From NCBI GenBank assembly GCA_965652025.1, contig CBFGTM010000032.1:1-39540 (forward strand): a DNA stretch of 39,540 nucleotides, given 5' to 3'. The DNA is from CAVVWJ01 sp965652025 (GTDB taxonomy: Bacteria > Gemmatimonadota > Gemmatimonadetes > Gemmatimonadales > GWC2-71-9). A program made the position numbers and the translations under genes. Below are positions 14,877 to 23,300 of the stretch, one piece after another (the stretch's first letter is position 1; each line of letters starts with the position of its first letter). A model generated the notes under the pieces. It ran no database searches. It saw nothing but the letters and a program-made list of their open reading frames with translations, and was not told the origin of the DNA.

Positions 14877-16217
14877 TTATGCCGCTAATCTCAACTTATC
14901 GCTTAAGTATTCTCCGACCCGGCTCACGGCGATGCGCTCCTGCTGCATGGAGTCCCGGTGCCGGACCGTGACGGTCTGGTTGCTGCCGGTTTCGCCATCG
15001 ACCGTCACCCCGAATGGAGTTCCCGCCTCGTCCATGCGGCGGTACCGCCGGCCGATCGCGCCGCTGTCATCGTAGAAGACCGGGAACTGTTTGCGCAGGT
15101 CGTGATACAGCGTCGTTGCCAGCTCGGGCATTCCGTCCTTCTTCACCAGCGGAAACACGCCGGCTTTGATCGGAGCGATTGAAGGATGGAATCCCAAGAC
15201 AACCCGAGTTTCCCCTTCGACGGTCTCTTCCCGATAGGCGTCGACCAATAGGGTGAGGGCGACCCGGTCCGCACCGGCGGAGGTCTCCACGATGTAGGGG
15301 AGATACCGCTGATTGGCGGCCTGATCGAAGTACTCCAGCTTCTTCCCGGAGTATTCCTGGTGGCGGCTCAGATCGAAGTCTCCCCGGTTGTGTATGCCCT
15401 CGATCTCCTGCCAGCCGAAGGGGAACTCGTATTGGATGTCGAACGCCGCTTTGGCATAGTGGGCCAGCTCGCTCCCGGCGTGTTGATGCCATTGCAGCTT
15501 GGCCGGATTCAAGCCGAGCGACTGATGCCATGCCATGCGCCACTCGCGCCACCGTTCGAACCACTCGGCGTCGGAGCCGGGCTGAACGAAGAACTGCATT
15601 TCCATCTGCTCGAACTCGCGAGTGCGGAAGATGAAGTTGCCCGGTGTGATCTCGTTGCGGAACGCCTTCCCGATTTGGGCAATGCCGAACGGGATTCGCT
15701 GGCGCGATGACTGAAGCACGTTCAGATAGTTCACGTAGATGCCCTGGGCCGTTTCGGGGCGCAGGTAGACGATGGCGGCGGAGTCTTCGACCGGCCCCAT
15801 GAAGGTCTTGAACATCAGGTTGAAGAGCCGGGGCTCGGTCAGAGAGCCGCGGGTGCCGCAGACGGGACACTGGGCGTCGGGCTGTCCCGGCGTGCCTTTG
15901 ATTTTCGGATCATCGGCGCGAAACCGGTTCTTGCACTGCTTGCAATCGACCAGTGGATCGGTGAAGCCGGCCACGTGTCCCGAGGCCTCCCAGACCCGGG
16001 GATGCATGAGGATCGCCGCATCCAGCCCCTCGATATCCTCCCGGGCGTGCACCATGGCGGCCCACCAGCGGTCCTTGACGTTTTTCTTCAGTTCAACGCC
16101 CAGCGGCCCGTAGTCCCAAACCGAGCCCAGCCCGCCGTAGATCTCCGAGGATTGGAAGACGAAACCCCTGCGTTTGCAGAGGGAGACCAGCTTGTCCATC
16201 AGGGTGGTGTCGGCCAT
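14877..16217 (-). CDS. glyS: Glycyl-tRNA synthetase, alpha2 (single-chain) type
   Basis: A 446-aa class II synthetase charging tRNA-Gly. It is the single-chain dimeric type also called GlyQS, not the separate GlyQ/GlyS alpha2beta2 type. Motif regions are visible: GLGSVWDYGPLG near residue 30, the insertion with CKQC and CPVC cysteine pairs, YLRPETAQGIYVNY (motif-2 entry), GIAQIGKAFRNEI, FRTREFEQMEMQFF and the C-terminal anticodon-binding domain starting near HPSIAPIKAGVFPL. The length is close to other bacterial alpha2 enzymes. ATG 16217 faces a 247-nt divergent intergenic region. I saw no T-box features (stem I or the conserved T-box sequence) in that leader. Confidence 0.96.
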   Translation of the reverse strand: MADTTLMDKLVSLCKRRGFVFQSSEIYGGLGSVWDYGPLGVELKKNVKDRWWAAMVHAREDIEGLDAAILMHPRVWEASGHVAGFTDPLVDCKQCKNRFRADDPKIKGTPGQPDAQCPVCGTRGSLTEPRLFNLMFKTFMGPVEDSAAIVYLRPETAQGIYVNYLNVLQSSRQRIPFGIAQIGKAFRNEITPGNFIFRTREFEQMEMQFFVQPGSDAEWFERWREWRMAWHQSLGLNPAKLQWHQHAGSELAHYAKAAFDIQYEFPFGWQEIEGIHNRGDFDLSRHQEYSGKKLEYFDQAANQRYLPYIVETSAGADRVALTLLVDAYREETVEGETRVVLGFHPSIAPIKAGVFPLVKKDGMPELATTLYHDLRKQFPVFYDDSGAIGRRYRRMDEAGTPFGVTVDGETGSNQTVTVRHRDSMQQERIAVSRVGEYLSDKLRLAA

Positions 16218-16464
16218 CGCATCGATTCAGGATATGGGTAGGTCCAAGTCAGCGGGGAAGATAAGCCAGCAGGCCGATGCCAAGAAGCGCGACAGAAGCA
16301 GCAAATTCCGGTGCCCCAGCCTGGTGAGGCTTGAGAAGCCGGTTGAAAGGCTCAGCTCAACTCGAACCGAACCATCAACTTACTGATTGTCCTCCAATCG
16401 GCTCAGAACTTGCCCCTGCCCTGTCGCTCCCCCCTCGCGAACCAACGTGGCTTAGAGGATCTGG
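16218..16464. other. Divergent intergenic region between glyS and the HEAT-repeat gene
   Basis: A 247-nt region holding the promoters of two divergent genes. A good ribosome site (GAGGAT) precedes ATG 16465. I found no tRNA, riboswitch or strong sigma-70 box in it. Reading frames here are short and have no protein-like pattern. Confidence 0.6.
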
Positions 16465-18585
16465 ATGGGCCGAAAATCCCGCTCCGCGCGCCGGTCGCGA
16501 GAAGCACCGGCCGCCGAGGAATCCAAGCCAACCGAATCAACGGGACGGCCAGCGAAGCCAATCTCTGCCCTCTCCAGGGAGCTGGCTGACTTCCTGGTGG
16601 AGTTCTCCATCGTCCTCCATAAGCGATCGATGTACCCGCCCGGCCATCCCCATCTGCAGGACTCCGCCACCCGGTTTGTGCGCCGCCTCAACGCGCTGCT
16701 CGACGTCCGGGATGCGGTCACCCTGGGTGTGGCTCGGCATCGCCTACTCATCGAATCCGTGACGACCGACCCGAAGAATGCGTTGCTGCGCGACCTGGCC
16801 CATCGGCTTCACCGCCACCGCATTGCCAGTATCCAGTTGACCCGGGGCGCCACGACGCTGGAAATCGAAGGTCTGCTCGACGCCTTGAGCTCCGATCCCC
16901 AGCGGGGTGAGGGACCGGTCGGAAAACGCCTGGACCGGGTCGGTCCCTGGACCCACATCGGGCTTCGGCCTGCCGGGTACGACAAGCTGAAGCTTCGGGC
17001 ATCCGGGGCGGAATCCGTGAGGCAATCGGGAGAATCCAAGCCTCTCAAGGACAGCTGGATCGAGCTGGCCCAGCTCGCACTTGCCAGCGAAGGGAGCGCT
17101 ACGTCGTCGCAAGAAGCAGATCCGCTCGTGATGGCAGATGCGATCGGCCGCAAATCGGGAGAAGTGACCTACGAGCGAGTGGTGTTGGGGTATCTGGCTC
17201 GCGTTGCCGAGGAGATAGCCCAGCAGAGCGGAGCTGGCCAGGATCAGCTGGCTCGGCGCATTTCAAAGTTGATCGGCGCTCTCGACCAGGACACTCTGCG
17301 CCGCCTACTCGAGGCCAGCAGCAACGGAGCGGAGCAGCGGAAGTTTGTGCTCAACGCCTCGCAGGTTCTCGCGGCCGATGCGGTACTGGAGGTGGTTCAG
17401 GCAGCCGCCCAGGCCTCCAATCAGACGATCTCGCACAATCTCCTTCGCCTCTTGCACAAGCTCGCCCACCATGCTGAGGAGGGACCGGTCGATATTCGGG
17501 CCGAGGCAGAGGGCGCTCTTCGTACCAATGTGGCGAGACTCGTTGGAGACTGGGACCTGGAAGATCCCAACCCGACCGTGTACACCTCCATTCTGGAGGG
17601 AATGGTCCGGAGAAGCTCGGCCGAATTCTCGGCCCTGAAGCTTCAGATGGGCTGCGACCCTGAAATCCTTGTCAAGATGGCGCTGGAGCTCGATTGCCTT
17701 GGCCCGCCGGTATATGCGGCCGTCGAGGAGCTGGTTGCCCGGAGGGAGCTGGTCAAGCTCGCCGATATCCTGGATCACGGACCCCGAACCCCAACTGCTG
17801 ACCAGCTCTGGAAGTATCTCATTACTCCCGAGCGGCTGGCTCGGGAGCTCGCAGCTTCCCCTTTGAACGAGGAAGCAATCGCCATTCTGGTGGAGCGGAT
17901 TGGCTCCGATGCGGCCGAGAGCCTCCTGGATCGATTGGCGACAGCCGCGGACCGCTCAACCAGGGCAGCGGTCATGAAACAACTCATCGCCCTTGGGCCG
18001 GTGGTAGGTCCCGTCGCCATGAGATGGCTCCCCGGTGGCCCCTGGTACGTTCAGCGCAACATCCTCTTCCTGCTGGGCCGCCTGGGCACCTGGCCCGAGA
18101 GTTTCTCCCCCGAAGAATACGTCACCAGCTCCGACCCGCGGGTCCGCCGGGAAGCCATCAAGCTCATGCTGGAATCGGCAGCCCAGCGGAAACGAGGAGT
18201 GCTGCTGGGCGTGCGTGACAGCGACGAAGGCATCGTGACTCTTGCGCTCACCTCCGCGCTCGAATCCTGTCCTCCAGAAGCCCTGCCGGCCATCCGGCGC
18301 ACCGCGGCCGATCCCAAACGGCCGACCGAGTCCAGAGTCCTGGCCATCAAGTGCCTGGCCCGCAGCCGCACCACGGAGACCCTCGAGGTGCTCCGAGACC
18401 TGGTGATACCCCGGCGGCGCTGGCTGGGGCGACGGCTGGCAGCCAAGTCCCCCGAGCTGTTGGCCGCTCTCGCTGCGCTCGCGACCTATTGGCAGGATGA
18501 CCCCACAGCGAGCGAAGCACTGAGCCGCGCACAGCAGCACTCCGATGCCGACATCCGCGCCGCTGCTGGGCCACCAATCCCGTGA
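16465..18585 (+). CDS. HEAT-repeat protein with N-terminal module shared with adjacent HD-GYP protein
   Basis: A 706-aa soluble protein. A charged, probably disordered N-terminus (1-35) is followed by a domain at about 36-150 (FSIVLHKRSMYPPGHPHLQDS, LGVARHRLLIES, IASIQLTRGATTLEIEGLLDAL). That domain has the same order of motifs as the N-terminal domain of the next protein (LYGEEHP, FTFMAGEVLFGSE, RIEFTQLVPVEQF). The rest is alpha-helical solenoid, with HEAT-like repeats clearest at about 520-690 (WYVQRNILFLLGRLG, DPRVRREAIKLMLES, VLAIKCLARSRTTETLEVL). It has no signal peptide. Its stop TGA overlaps the GTG start of the HD-GYP gene by 4 nt. The solenoid suggests a scaffold for the phosphodiesterase partner, which is inference. 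Confidence 0.88.
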   Translation: MGRKSRSARRSREAPAAEESKPTESTGRPAKPISALSRELADFLVEFSIVLHKRSMYPPGHPHLQDSATRFVRRLNALLDVRDAVTLGVARHRLLIESVTTDPKNALLRDLAHRLHRHRIASIQLTRGATTLEIEGLLDALSSDPQRGEGPVGKRLDRVGPWTHIGLRPAGYDKLKLRASGAESVRQSGESKPLKDSWIELAQLALASEGSATSSQEADPLVMADAIGRKSGEVTYERVVLGYLARVAEEIAQQSGAGQDQLARRISKLIGALDQDTLRRLLEASSNGAEQRKFVLNASQVLAADAVLEVVQAAAQASNQTISHNLLRLLHKLAHHAEEGPVDIRAEAEGALRTNVARLVGDWDLEDPNPTVYTSILEGMVRRSSAEFSALKLQMGCDPEILVKMALELDCLGPPVYAAVEELVARRELVKLADILDHGPRTPTADQLWKYLITPERLARELAASPLNEEAIAILVERIGSDAAESLLDRLATAADRSTRAAVMKQLIALGPVVGPVAMRWLPGGPWYVQRNILFLLGRLGTWPESFSPEEYVTSSDPRVRREAIKLMLESAAQRKRGVLLGVRDSDEGIVTLALTSALESCPPEALPAIRRTAADPKRPTESRVLAIKCLARSRTTETLEVLRDLVIPRRRWLGRRLAAKSPELLAALAALATYWQDDPTASEALSRAQQHSDADIRAAAGPPIP

Positions 18586-19733
18586 GCGATCCGGTTCGCT
18601 TCCTGACTGCCTTTTCCCAGGCCTTGTCTACCCTGGGGCTGTATGGCGAGGAGCATCCGGCCGCAGCGCGGGCAATCGACACCGCAGTCGAGCGGCTGCA
18701 GGAGCTGCAGAGCTCGAGCCCTCGGCTCCAGTTCACTTTCATGGCCGGCGAGGTGCTGTTCGGCTCCGAGGTCGTGCCCAAGCTGGAGGGATGGGAGTGG
18801 TCTTCCCGGTTCATGAAGGCAGGGATCGAGCGAATTGAATTCACCCAGCTGGTGCCGGTCGAGCAGTTCTCCCGCTTTCTGAATCACCTGGCCGCGCGAC
18901 TCGGCATCCGGGGCGCCTCGAGCACGGACACGTGGCAGATGGGAGACTCGTCGATCCGGTTCGGCCAGGTCACTCTGAGTCAGGCGCAGAGCACCGCGAA
19001 AGGCACCCAGCTGCCGGTAGTTACCCTGCGCTACAGTTTGAAGGAGGAGCGCGAAACGGTCGACTGGCTGCATCAGGAGATCCAGGGCGGAGCCAAGCTG
19101 CCTATCGTAGAAGCCGACGCGGTGGTGCGTTCCCTTTCGATCGCCATGCATGCGGAGCAGGCCATGGTGCTGCCGCTCCTGCAACTCAAGGAGTTCGACC
19201 AGTACACCACGACTCACTCCATGAACGTGGCGGTCCTGGCCATGGCGCTGGGGGAGTTTCTGGAGCTGGGGGGTGCCACGGTTCGGGCCTTGGGCGTGGC
19301 AGGACTACTGCACGACCTGGGCAAGGTATGCATTCCCCGGGACATCTTGATCAAGCCGGGGAAGCTGACTGCCTCCGAGCGCGCGGTTGTCCAGGAGCAT
19401 CCCATTGTCGGCGCCCGCATGCTCCTGGCAAGCCCCGATCCGATGGAGCTCGCGGCCACAGTGGCCTACGAGCATCACATCATGCTCGATGGTGGCGGCT
19501 ACCCGACCCTCCATGACACACGAGGAGCGCAGTACGCCAGCCGGCTGGTCCACATCTGCGACGTGTACGACGCGCTCCGGACCCACCGCCCCTACCGGGA
19601 AGCCTGGGAATCGGAGCGCGCCATCGCATTCATCGAGGGAAGAGCGGGCATCGAGTTCGATCCCGCCATTGCGCGATCGTTTATTGCAATGATGCGGAAA
19701 TGGGATCAACGGGTTGCGCTGGTGCCGGCCTGA
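18582..19733 (+). CDS. HD-GYP domain protein (probable cyclic-di-GMP phosphodiesterase)
   Basis: A 383-aa protein. Residues 1-110 form a module homologous in pattern to the N-terminus of the upstream HEAT protein, and a linker leads to the HD-GYP domain at about 190-370. Catalytic landmarks are HS at 212, LLHDLGK (His244-Asp245), EHPIVGARM (His273), EHHIMLDGGGYP (His298-His299, GYP 306-308) and DVYDALRTHRPYR. Metal ligands and the GYP tripeptide are retained, though the usual HHE is HHI. HD-GYP enzymes hydrolyse cyclic-di-GMP to pGpG or GMP. Start GTG 18582 lies in a GTGA overlap with the previous stop. Its 3' end overlaps the convergent ypdA by 53 nt. Confidence 0.9.
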   Translation: MSDPVRFLTAFSQALSTLGLYGEEHPAAARAIDTAVERLQELQSSSPRLQFTFMAGEVLFGSEVVPKLEGWEWSSRFMKAGIERIEFTQLVPVEQFSRFLNHLAARLGIRGASSTDTWQMGDSSIRFGQVTLSQAQSTAKGTQLPVVTLRYSLKEERETVDWLHQEIQGGAKLPIVEADAVVRSLSIAMHAEQAMVLPLLQLKEFDQYTTTHSMNVAVLAMALGEFLELGGATVRALGVAGLLHDLGKVCIPRDILIKPGKLTASERAVVQEHPIVGARMLLASPDPMELAATVAYEHHIMLDGGGYPTLHDTRGAQYASRLVHICDVYDALRTHRPYREAWESERAIAFIEGRAGIEFDPAIARSFIAMMRKWDQRVALVPA

Positions 19734-20736
19734 GTCCATCTCGGCTGCGCTGCAGGTGCCGCACGATCAACTCGCCATGGCCCCGGGCGTTCTCGATGAA
19801 CAGCCGATTGGCATCATTCCCACTCGCAATGACCCCGGCCAGATAGCACCCCGGCACCGGCGTTGCCATCGTGGCTTCGTCGTGGGCCGGCACGCCGGTC
19901 TCGGGATCGACCGGAACGCCGAGTCGTTGCAGCATGGTGGTGTCGGCGTGATAGCCGGTCATGGCCAGCACTGCATCGGCCGGAAGCAGATCGACAGCTC
20001 CTTCATCGGAGACGACCTCGACGTGAGTGGGTGTAATTGACCGTACCCGGGAACGCCAGCGCGCGGCAATGCTGCCCTCCCGCACCCGGTTCACAATGTC
20101 GGGAAGTACCCACGCCTTCACCGTCCGATCGAATCCCTCACCAAAGTGGACCAGGGTAACCGTAGCTCCTGCGCGCCAGCACTCCAGCGCGGCGTCCACG
20201 CTGCTGTTGCCCGCACCCACTACGATGACGCGCTGCCGCCAGTAGGGGTGCCCCTCGACGAAGTAGTGGCTGACGTGCGGCAGGTCCTCGCCCGGGATGC
20301 CGAGGTAGTTCGGGTTGTCGTAGTAGCCGGTGGCGAACACGAGGGCATCGGCCTGGTAGAGCTTGCGATCGTGGCGTCGGTGCACTTCGACCTGAAAGGG
20401 ACCCGAGGCCGAGCCATTGGCGCCAGCGACGACATTCACCACGTCCTCACCCGGGCGGATGTCGAGCTCATAGTGCTCTGCCACCCGGCGATAGTAGATG
20501 AGGCCATCGCGCCGGTTGGGCTTCTCATGGCTGGCAATGAACGGCACCTCACCGAGCTCGATCCGTTCCGGGGTGGAAAAGAATGTCATGCTGAGAGGGT
20601 ATCGCTCGATGGTCGAGACAATGGTACGGCGGTCGAGGAGCACACAGGAAATTCCCGCCTGCCTTGCGGCCACGCCAACCGCGAGGCCACATGGCCCCGC
20701 CCCGATAACCAGCAGATCGGCCGTTTCAACGTTCAT
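19681..20736 (-). CDS. ypdA: YpdA-family bacillithiol disulfide reductase
   Basis: A 351-aa FAD/NADPH flavoprotein of the thioredoxin-reductase-like fold, known in Firmicutes to reduce oxidised bacillithiol. The FAD site is DLLVIGAGPCGLAVG and the NADPH site is VIVVGAGNSSVDAAL. The family signature YPLSMTFFSTPERIELG, followed by IYYRRVAEHYEL, separates YpdA from ordinary thioredoxin reductase. It also lacks the CxxC redox pair. The single conserved Cys of GPCG is present. The C-terminal FAD segment is GCYLAGVIASGNDANRLFIENAR. It follows purA by 44 nt. Presence of YpdA implies bacillithiol chemistry, but no bshA/B/C or bacilliredoxin gene is visible here. Confidence 0.9.
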   Translation of the reverse strand: MNVETADLLVIGAGPCGLAVGVAARQAGISCVLLDRRTIVSTIERYPLSMTFFSTPERIELGEVPFIASHEKPNRRDGLIYYRRVAEHYELDIRPGEDVVNVVAGANGSASGPFQVEVHRRHDRKLYQADALVFATGYYDNPNYLGIPGEDLPHVSHYFVEGHPYWRQRVIVVGAGNSSVDAALECWRAGATVTLVHFGEGFDRTVKAWVLPDIVNRVREGSIAARWRSRVRSITPTHVEVVSDEGAVDLLPADAVLAMTGYHADTTMLQRLGVPVDPETGVPAHDEATMATPVPGCYLAGVIASGNDANRLFIENARGHGELIVRHLQRSRDGLRPAPAQPVDPISASLQ

Positions 20737-20780
20737 TGCGATCCTCTTCCATACTTCCCCGCTTCCCAGCGTCCCGTCTT

Positions 20781-22061
20781 CTAGACCTCAATGATTTGGT
20801 CCCGCCGGGTACCTACGCTCACATATCGGACCGGAACCCCGACCAGGGTCTCCAGTCGGTCCAGATAGGCCCGAGCGGCTGGAGGAAGGTCGGCCAATCG
20901 GCGCGCGGCGCCGGTCGGCTGCTGCCATCCGGAGTGGATTTCGTATACCGGCTCCACTTGGCCCAGTGCCTCCACTTCGGCCGGCATCTCCTCACAGATG
21001 TCTCCCCGCAGGCGGTACTTGGCGCCTACCGGAATCTCGGCGAAGGAGTCGAGCACATCGAGCTTGGTGACCGCTAGACCGGTGAGTCCATTCACCCGAG
21101 CGGCGTAGCGAACCACCGTGGCGTCGAACCACCCGCACCGTCTGGGCCGGCCAGTCACCGCTCCGAATTCGCCCCCTAGCTCGCGCAGCCGCTCACCGAA
21201 CGGACTCTCCGCTTCGGTGGGGAGCGGCCCGTTGCCTACCCGGGTGGTGTAGGCCTTCACTACTCCGAGAACTCCATCGATGGCGGTGGGCCCGATTCCG
21301 GAGCCCACCGCCGCCCCGCCGGCGGTCGTATTGGAGGAGGTCACGTAGGGATAGGTGCCATGGTCCACGTCGAGGAGGGCGCCCTGGGCTCCTTCCAGCA
21401 GGACCCGGCGCTGGTCCCTGAGGGCCCGGTGGAGCAGCAAGCCCGCGTCGGTGGCCAGAGGCAGCAGCCGGGGAGCCAGCTGCTCCAGCAGACCCACATG
21501 GGCGTCCAGACTCGCCCGTTCGCTGCTTCCCATCAGCTGGAGCAGCTGGTTGGCGCGGGCCACCCGATCGGCCAGGATGGCCCGGGCGCACTCCAGCCGT
21601 CGCAAATCTACGACTCGTATACCGCGGCGCCCGTACTTGTCCTCGTATGCTGGCCCGATGCCACGCCCGGTAGTACCCAGCTTCTGGCTCTTCTCGCTCG
21701 CCGCATCCAGCAGCTTGTGATAGGGAAGGACCAGATGGGCCCGATCCGAAACATAGAGTCGGCCCGTGGTGTCGATCTCCCGCTGGTGCAGCCCGTCCAA
21801 CTCGTGGAACAAGTTTTCCGGCTCAAGGACCACGCCGTTGCCGATCAGACAGGTGACTCGCGGGTGCAGGATGCCGGAGGGGATCTGCCGCAAGATGAAC
21901 TGCTTGTCGCCGGTGACCACGGTATGGCCCGCATTGGCTCCTCCCTGGTAGCGCACTACCAGGTCGGCCCGCTCGGCCAGCACATCGACGAGTTTGCCCT
22001 TGCCCTCGTCGCCCCACTGTGCCCCGACGACCACCACGCAGGTCGTCTGCGCATCGAACAT
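20781..22061 (-). CDS. purA: Adenylosuccinate synthase
   Basis: Converts IMP and aspartate to adenylosuccinate using GTP, the committed step to AMP. The 426-aa protein shows the P-loop-like VVGAQWGDEGKGK at its start, QGGANAGHT, the IMP-binding GTTGRGIGPAYEDK, VLLEGAQGALLDVDHGTYPYVTSSN, TRVGNGPLPTE, TGRPRRCGWFD and TKLDVLDSF. I start it at ATG 22061 (MFDAQTT), where the family begins. The 28-codon extension to 22145 would read through an intrinsic terminator hairpin and is not protein-like. A GGGGGCC sequence just upstream is a poor ribosome site. It precedes ypdA, and the M28 peptidase is upstream. Confidence 0.97.
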   Translation of the reverse strand: MFDAQTTCVVVVGAQWGDEGKGKLVDVLAERADLVVRYQGGANAGHTVVTGDKQFILRQIPSGILHPRVTCLIGNGVVLEPENLFHELDGLHQREIDTTGRLYVSDRAHLVLPYHKLLDAASEKSQKLGTTGRGIGPAYEDKYGRRGIRVVDLRRLECARAILADRVARANQLLQLMGSSERASLDAHVGLLEQLAPRLLPLATDAGLLLHRALRDQRRVLLEGAQGALLDVDHGTYPYVTSSNTTAGGAAVGSGIGPTAIDGVLGVVKAYTTRVGNGPLPTEAESPFGERLRELGGEFGAVTGRPRRCGWFDATVVRYAARVNGLTGLAVTKLDVLDSFAEIPVGAKYRLRGDICEEMPAEVEALGQVEPVYEIHSGWQQPTGAARRLADLPPAARAYLDRLETLVGVPVRYVSVGTRRDQIIEV

Positions 22062-22070
22062 GTTGGCCCC

Positions 22071-22108
22071 CGGCTGAAAAACAACAAAAGAGCCCCTCGG
22101 CGGGGCTC
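22071..22108 (-). terminator. Intrinsic terminator in the M28 peptidase - purA interval
   Basis: On the minus strand the stem GAGCCCC/GGGGCTC (22102-22108 with 22090-22096, loop of 5) is followed by CTTTTGTTGTTTTTCAG (22074-22090). It is a classical terminator. It sits 10 nt upstream of the purA ATG at 22061, leaving hardly any room for a purA promoter between them. Confidence 0.85.
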
Positions 22109-22148
22109 CTGCGTCCTCGGGCAAACCTATCTCCTGCTGGTTCAAAGG

Positions 22149-23300
22149 TCAATTCGATGCGAGAGCCTCCCCCAATCGCCGAGCCGTTTCCAGCGAAAAC
22201 CCATCAGCCGTGTCAGCCGGCGTATGGATGTGCTGTAACGTTCTCCAGGTGAGTCTTCCGATGGTGATCGCGGGAGCGACTCGCGCGAGCGGTGCGCTGT
22301 CGACGAAAATGCCGACTGGAAGGCGGCGACTGCGGACTGGCATGCCCAGTTGAGCCAGCGTCGGTTCCAGCTTGCCCGCCAGTTGCTGACCCCGAGTGTT
22401 GTGGCTCACCAGAGAAAGCGTTCCCTCCTCATCCACGGTGTCGACGTTCACGAACTCCATGTCCTGGAGTCCGGGGCTGAGCAGATGGGCAAAGACTCGG
22501 GCCCCGACCAGACCAAATTCTTCCGCTCCGGTGATGAGAATGCCCAGGGCGGGATCGCTGCTGGCTTCCGCCGCGGTGAGTGCCGCAACTATCCCACTAC
22601 CGTTGTCTCGGGCACCAGGTGAGCGCCCTCGAAGCTTACCCTTGCCCGCCAAGAACCCAGCCGCCAGCGCCAACCCCGCGCCGGCAACGAGCCAAGCAGC
22701 GCCCAGTGGAGCATTCAGCCGAGCGAGGGCTAACACAGAAAGCACAGCGGTGGCAAGAACCGTCACCCACACGGCAATCAGCCGGCCAGCCATGGAGTGA
22801 CCCTGCGCCTTGGAGTCCAGGTGCGCGACAATCCAACGACGGGGGCGGTCACTGCCGCGGGTGGCGACGAGGTTGGCATCCTCACGTGCCGACTCACCCA
22901 GCGCCACCCAGCCGAGCCCGACCCCACTGACCAGGACGAGCAACGCGGCGAGACCGGTGGCCCACAGGGCCAGTGCGGCCCAGGCCGGCGCCTGGCGAGA
23001 GTACAGCAACGGCAGCAGTACGACCGCCAGACCCCCCAGGCCGGCACCAAAGATCGGAAAGGCGCGGAGGCTGGCCGGCGAAAAGAAAAACCTCTGTATC
23101 TCGATCTTGTAGCCGAGCCCTCGCAGGTGATCAGCGATCAGCTCTCGCGCTTTGGCGGCGTCCGGCGTACCGGCTTCTCGGGGAACGGAGAGCAGTTGGC
23201 GGGTGAGCTCGTGCAGGGTCTCCAGAGGAATCGGCTCTCGCTCAGGACGAGGCTGCCCGTTTCCGCCGGGGGGCGGGGAAGGCGTTGCCGGCCGTGGCAA
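22149..23300 (-). CDS. M28-family membrane peptidase
   Basis: A zinc aminopeptidase of peptidase family M28, with membrane helices placed inside the catalytic domain. Metal ligands are His160 (AHLDSK), Asp232 (ARDNGSG), the Glu pair 260-261 (TGAEEFGL), Asp287 (VNVDTVD) and a late His (HIHTPAD). Hydrophobic segments at about 82-100, 107-133, 172-192 and 200-219 suggest four helices, which split the N-terminal strand region from the ligand-bearing core. The start is uncertain. The only in-frame conventional start is TTG 23300, inside the 3' end of the PilT-like gene (59-nt overlap); CTG codons nearer its stop are an alternative. It is followed by the terminator before purA. Substrate unknown. 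Confidence 0.82.
   Translation of the reverse strand: MPRPATPSPPPGGNGQPRPEREPIPLETLHELTRQLLSVPREAGTPDAAKARELIADHLRGLGYKIEIQRFFFSPASLRAFPIFGAGLGGLAVVLLPLLYSRQAPAWAALALWATGLAALLVLVSGVGLGWVALGESAREDANLVATRGSDRPRRWIVAHLDSKAQGHSMAGRLIAVWVTVLATAVLSVLALARLNAPLGAAWLVAGAGLALAAGFLAGKGKLRGRSPGARDNGSGIVAALTAAEASSDPALGILITGAEEFGLVGARVFAHLLSPGLQDMEFVNVDTVDEEGTLSLVSHNTRGQQLAGKLEPTLAQLGMPVRSRRLPVGIFVDSAPLARVAPAITIGRLTWRTLQHIHTPADTADGFSLETARRLGEALASN

Noticed and set aside
16218..16464. Possible tRNA or T-box in the glyS leader
   Set aside because: No cloverleaf, no GGTTCGAATCC-like arm and no T-box sequence could be found.
22062..22145. N-terminal extension of purA
   Set aside because: It would be translated through an intrinsic terminator, and PurA homologues begin at the downstream Met.
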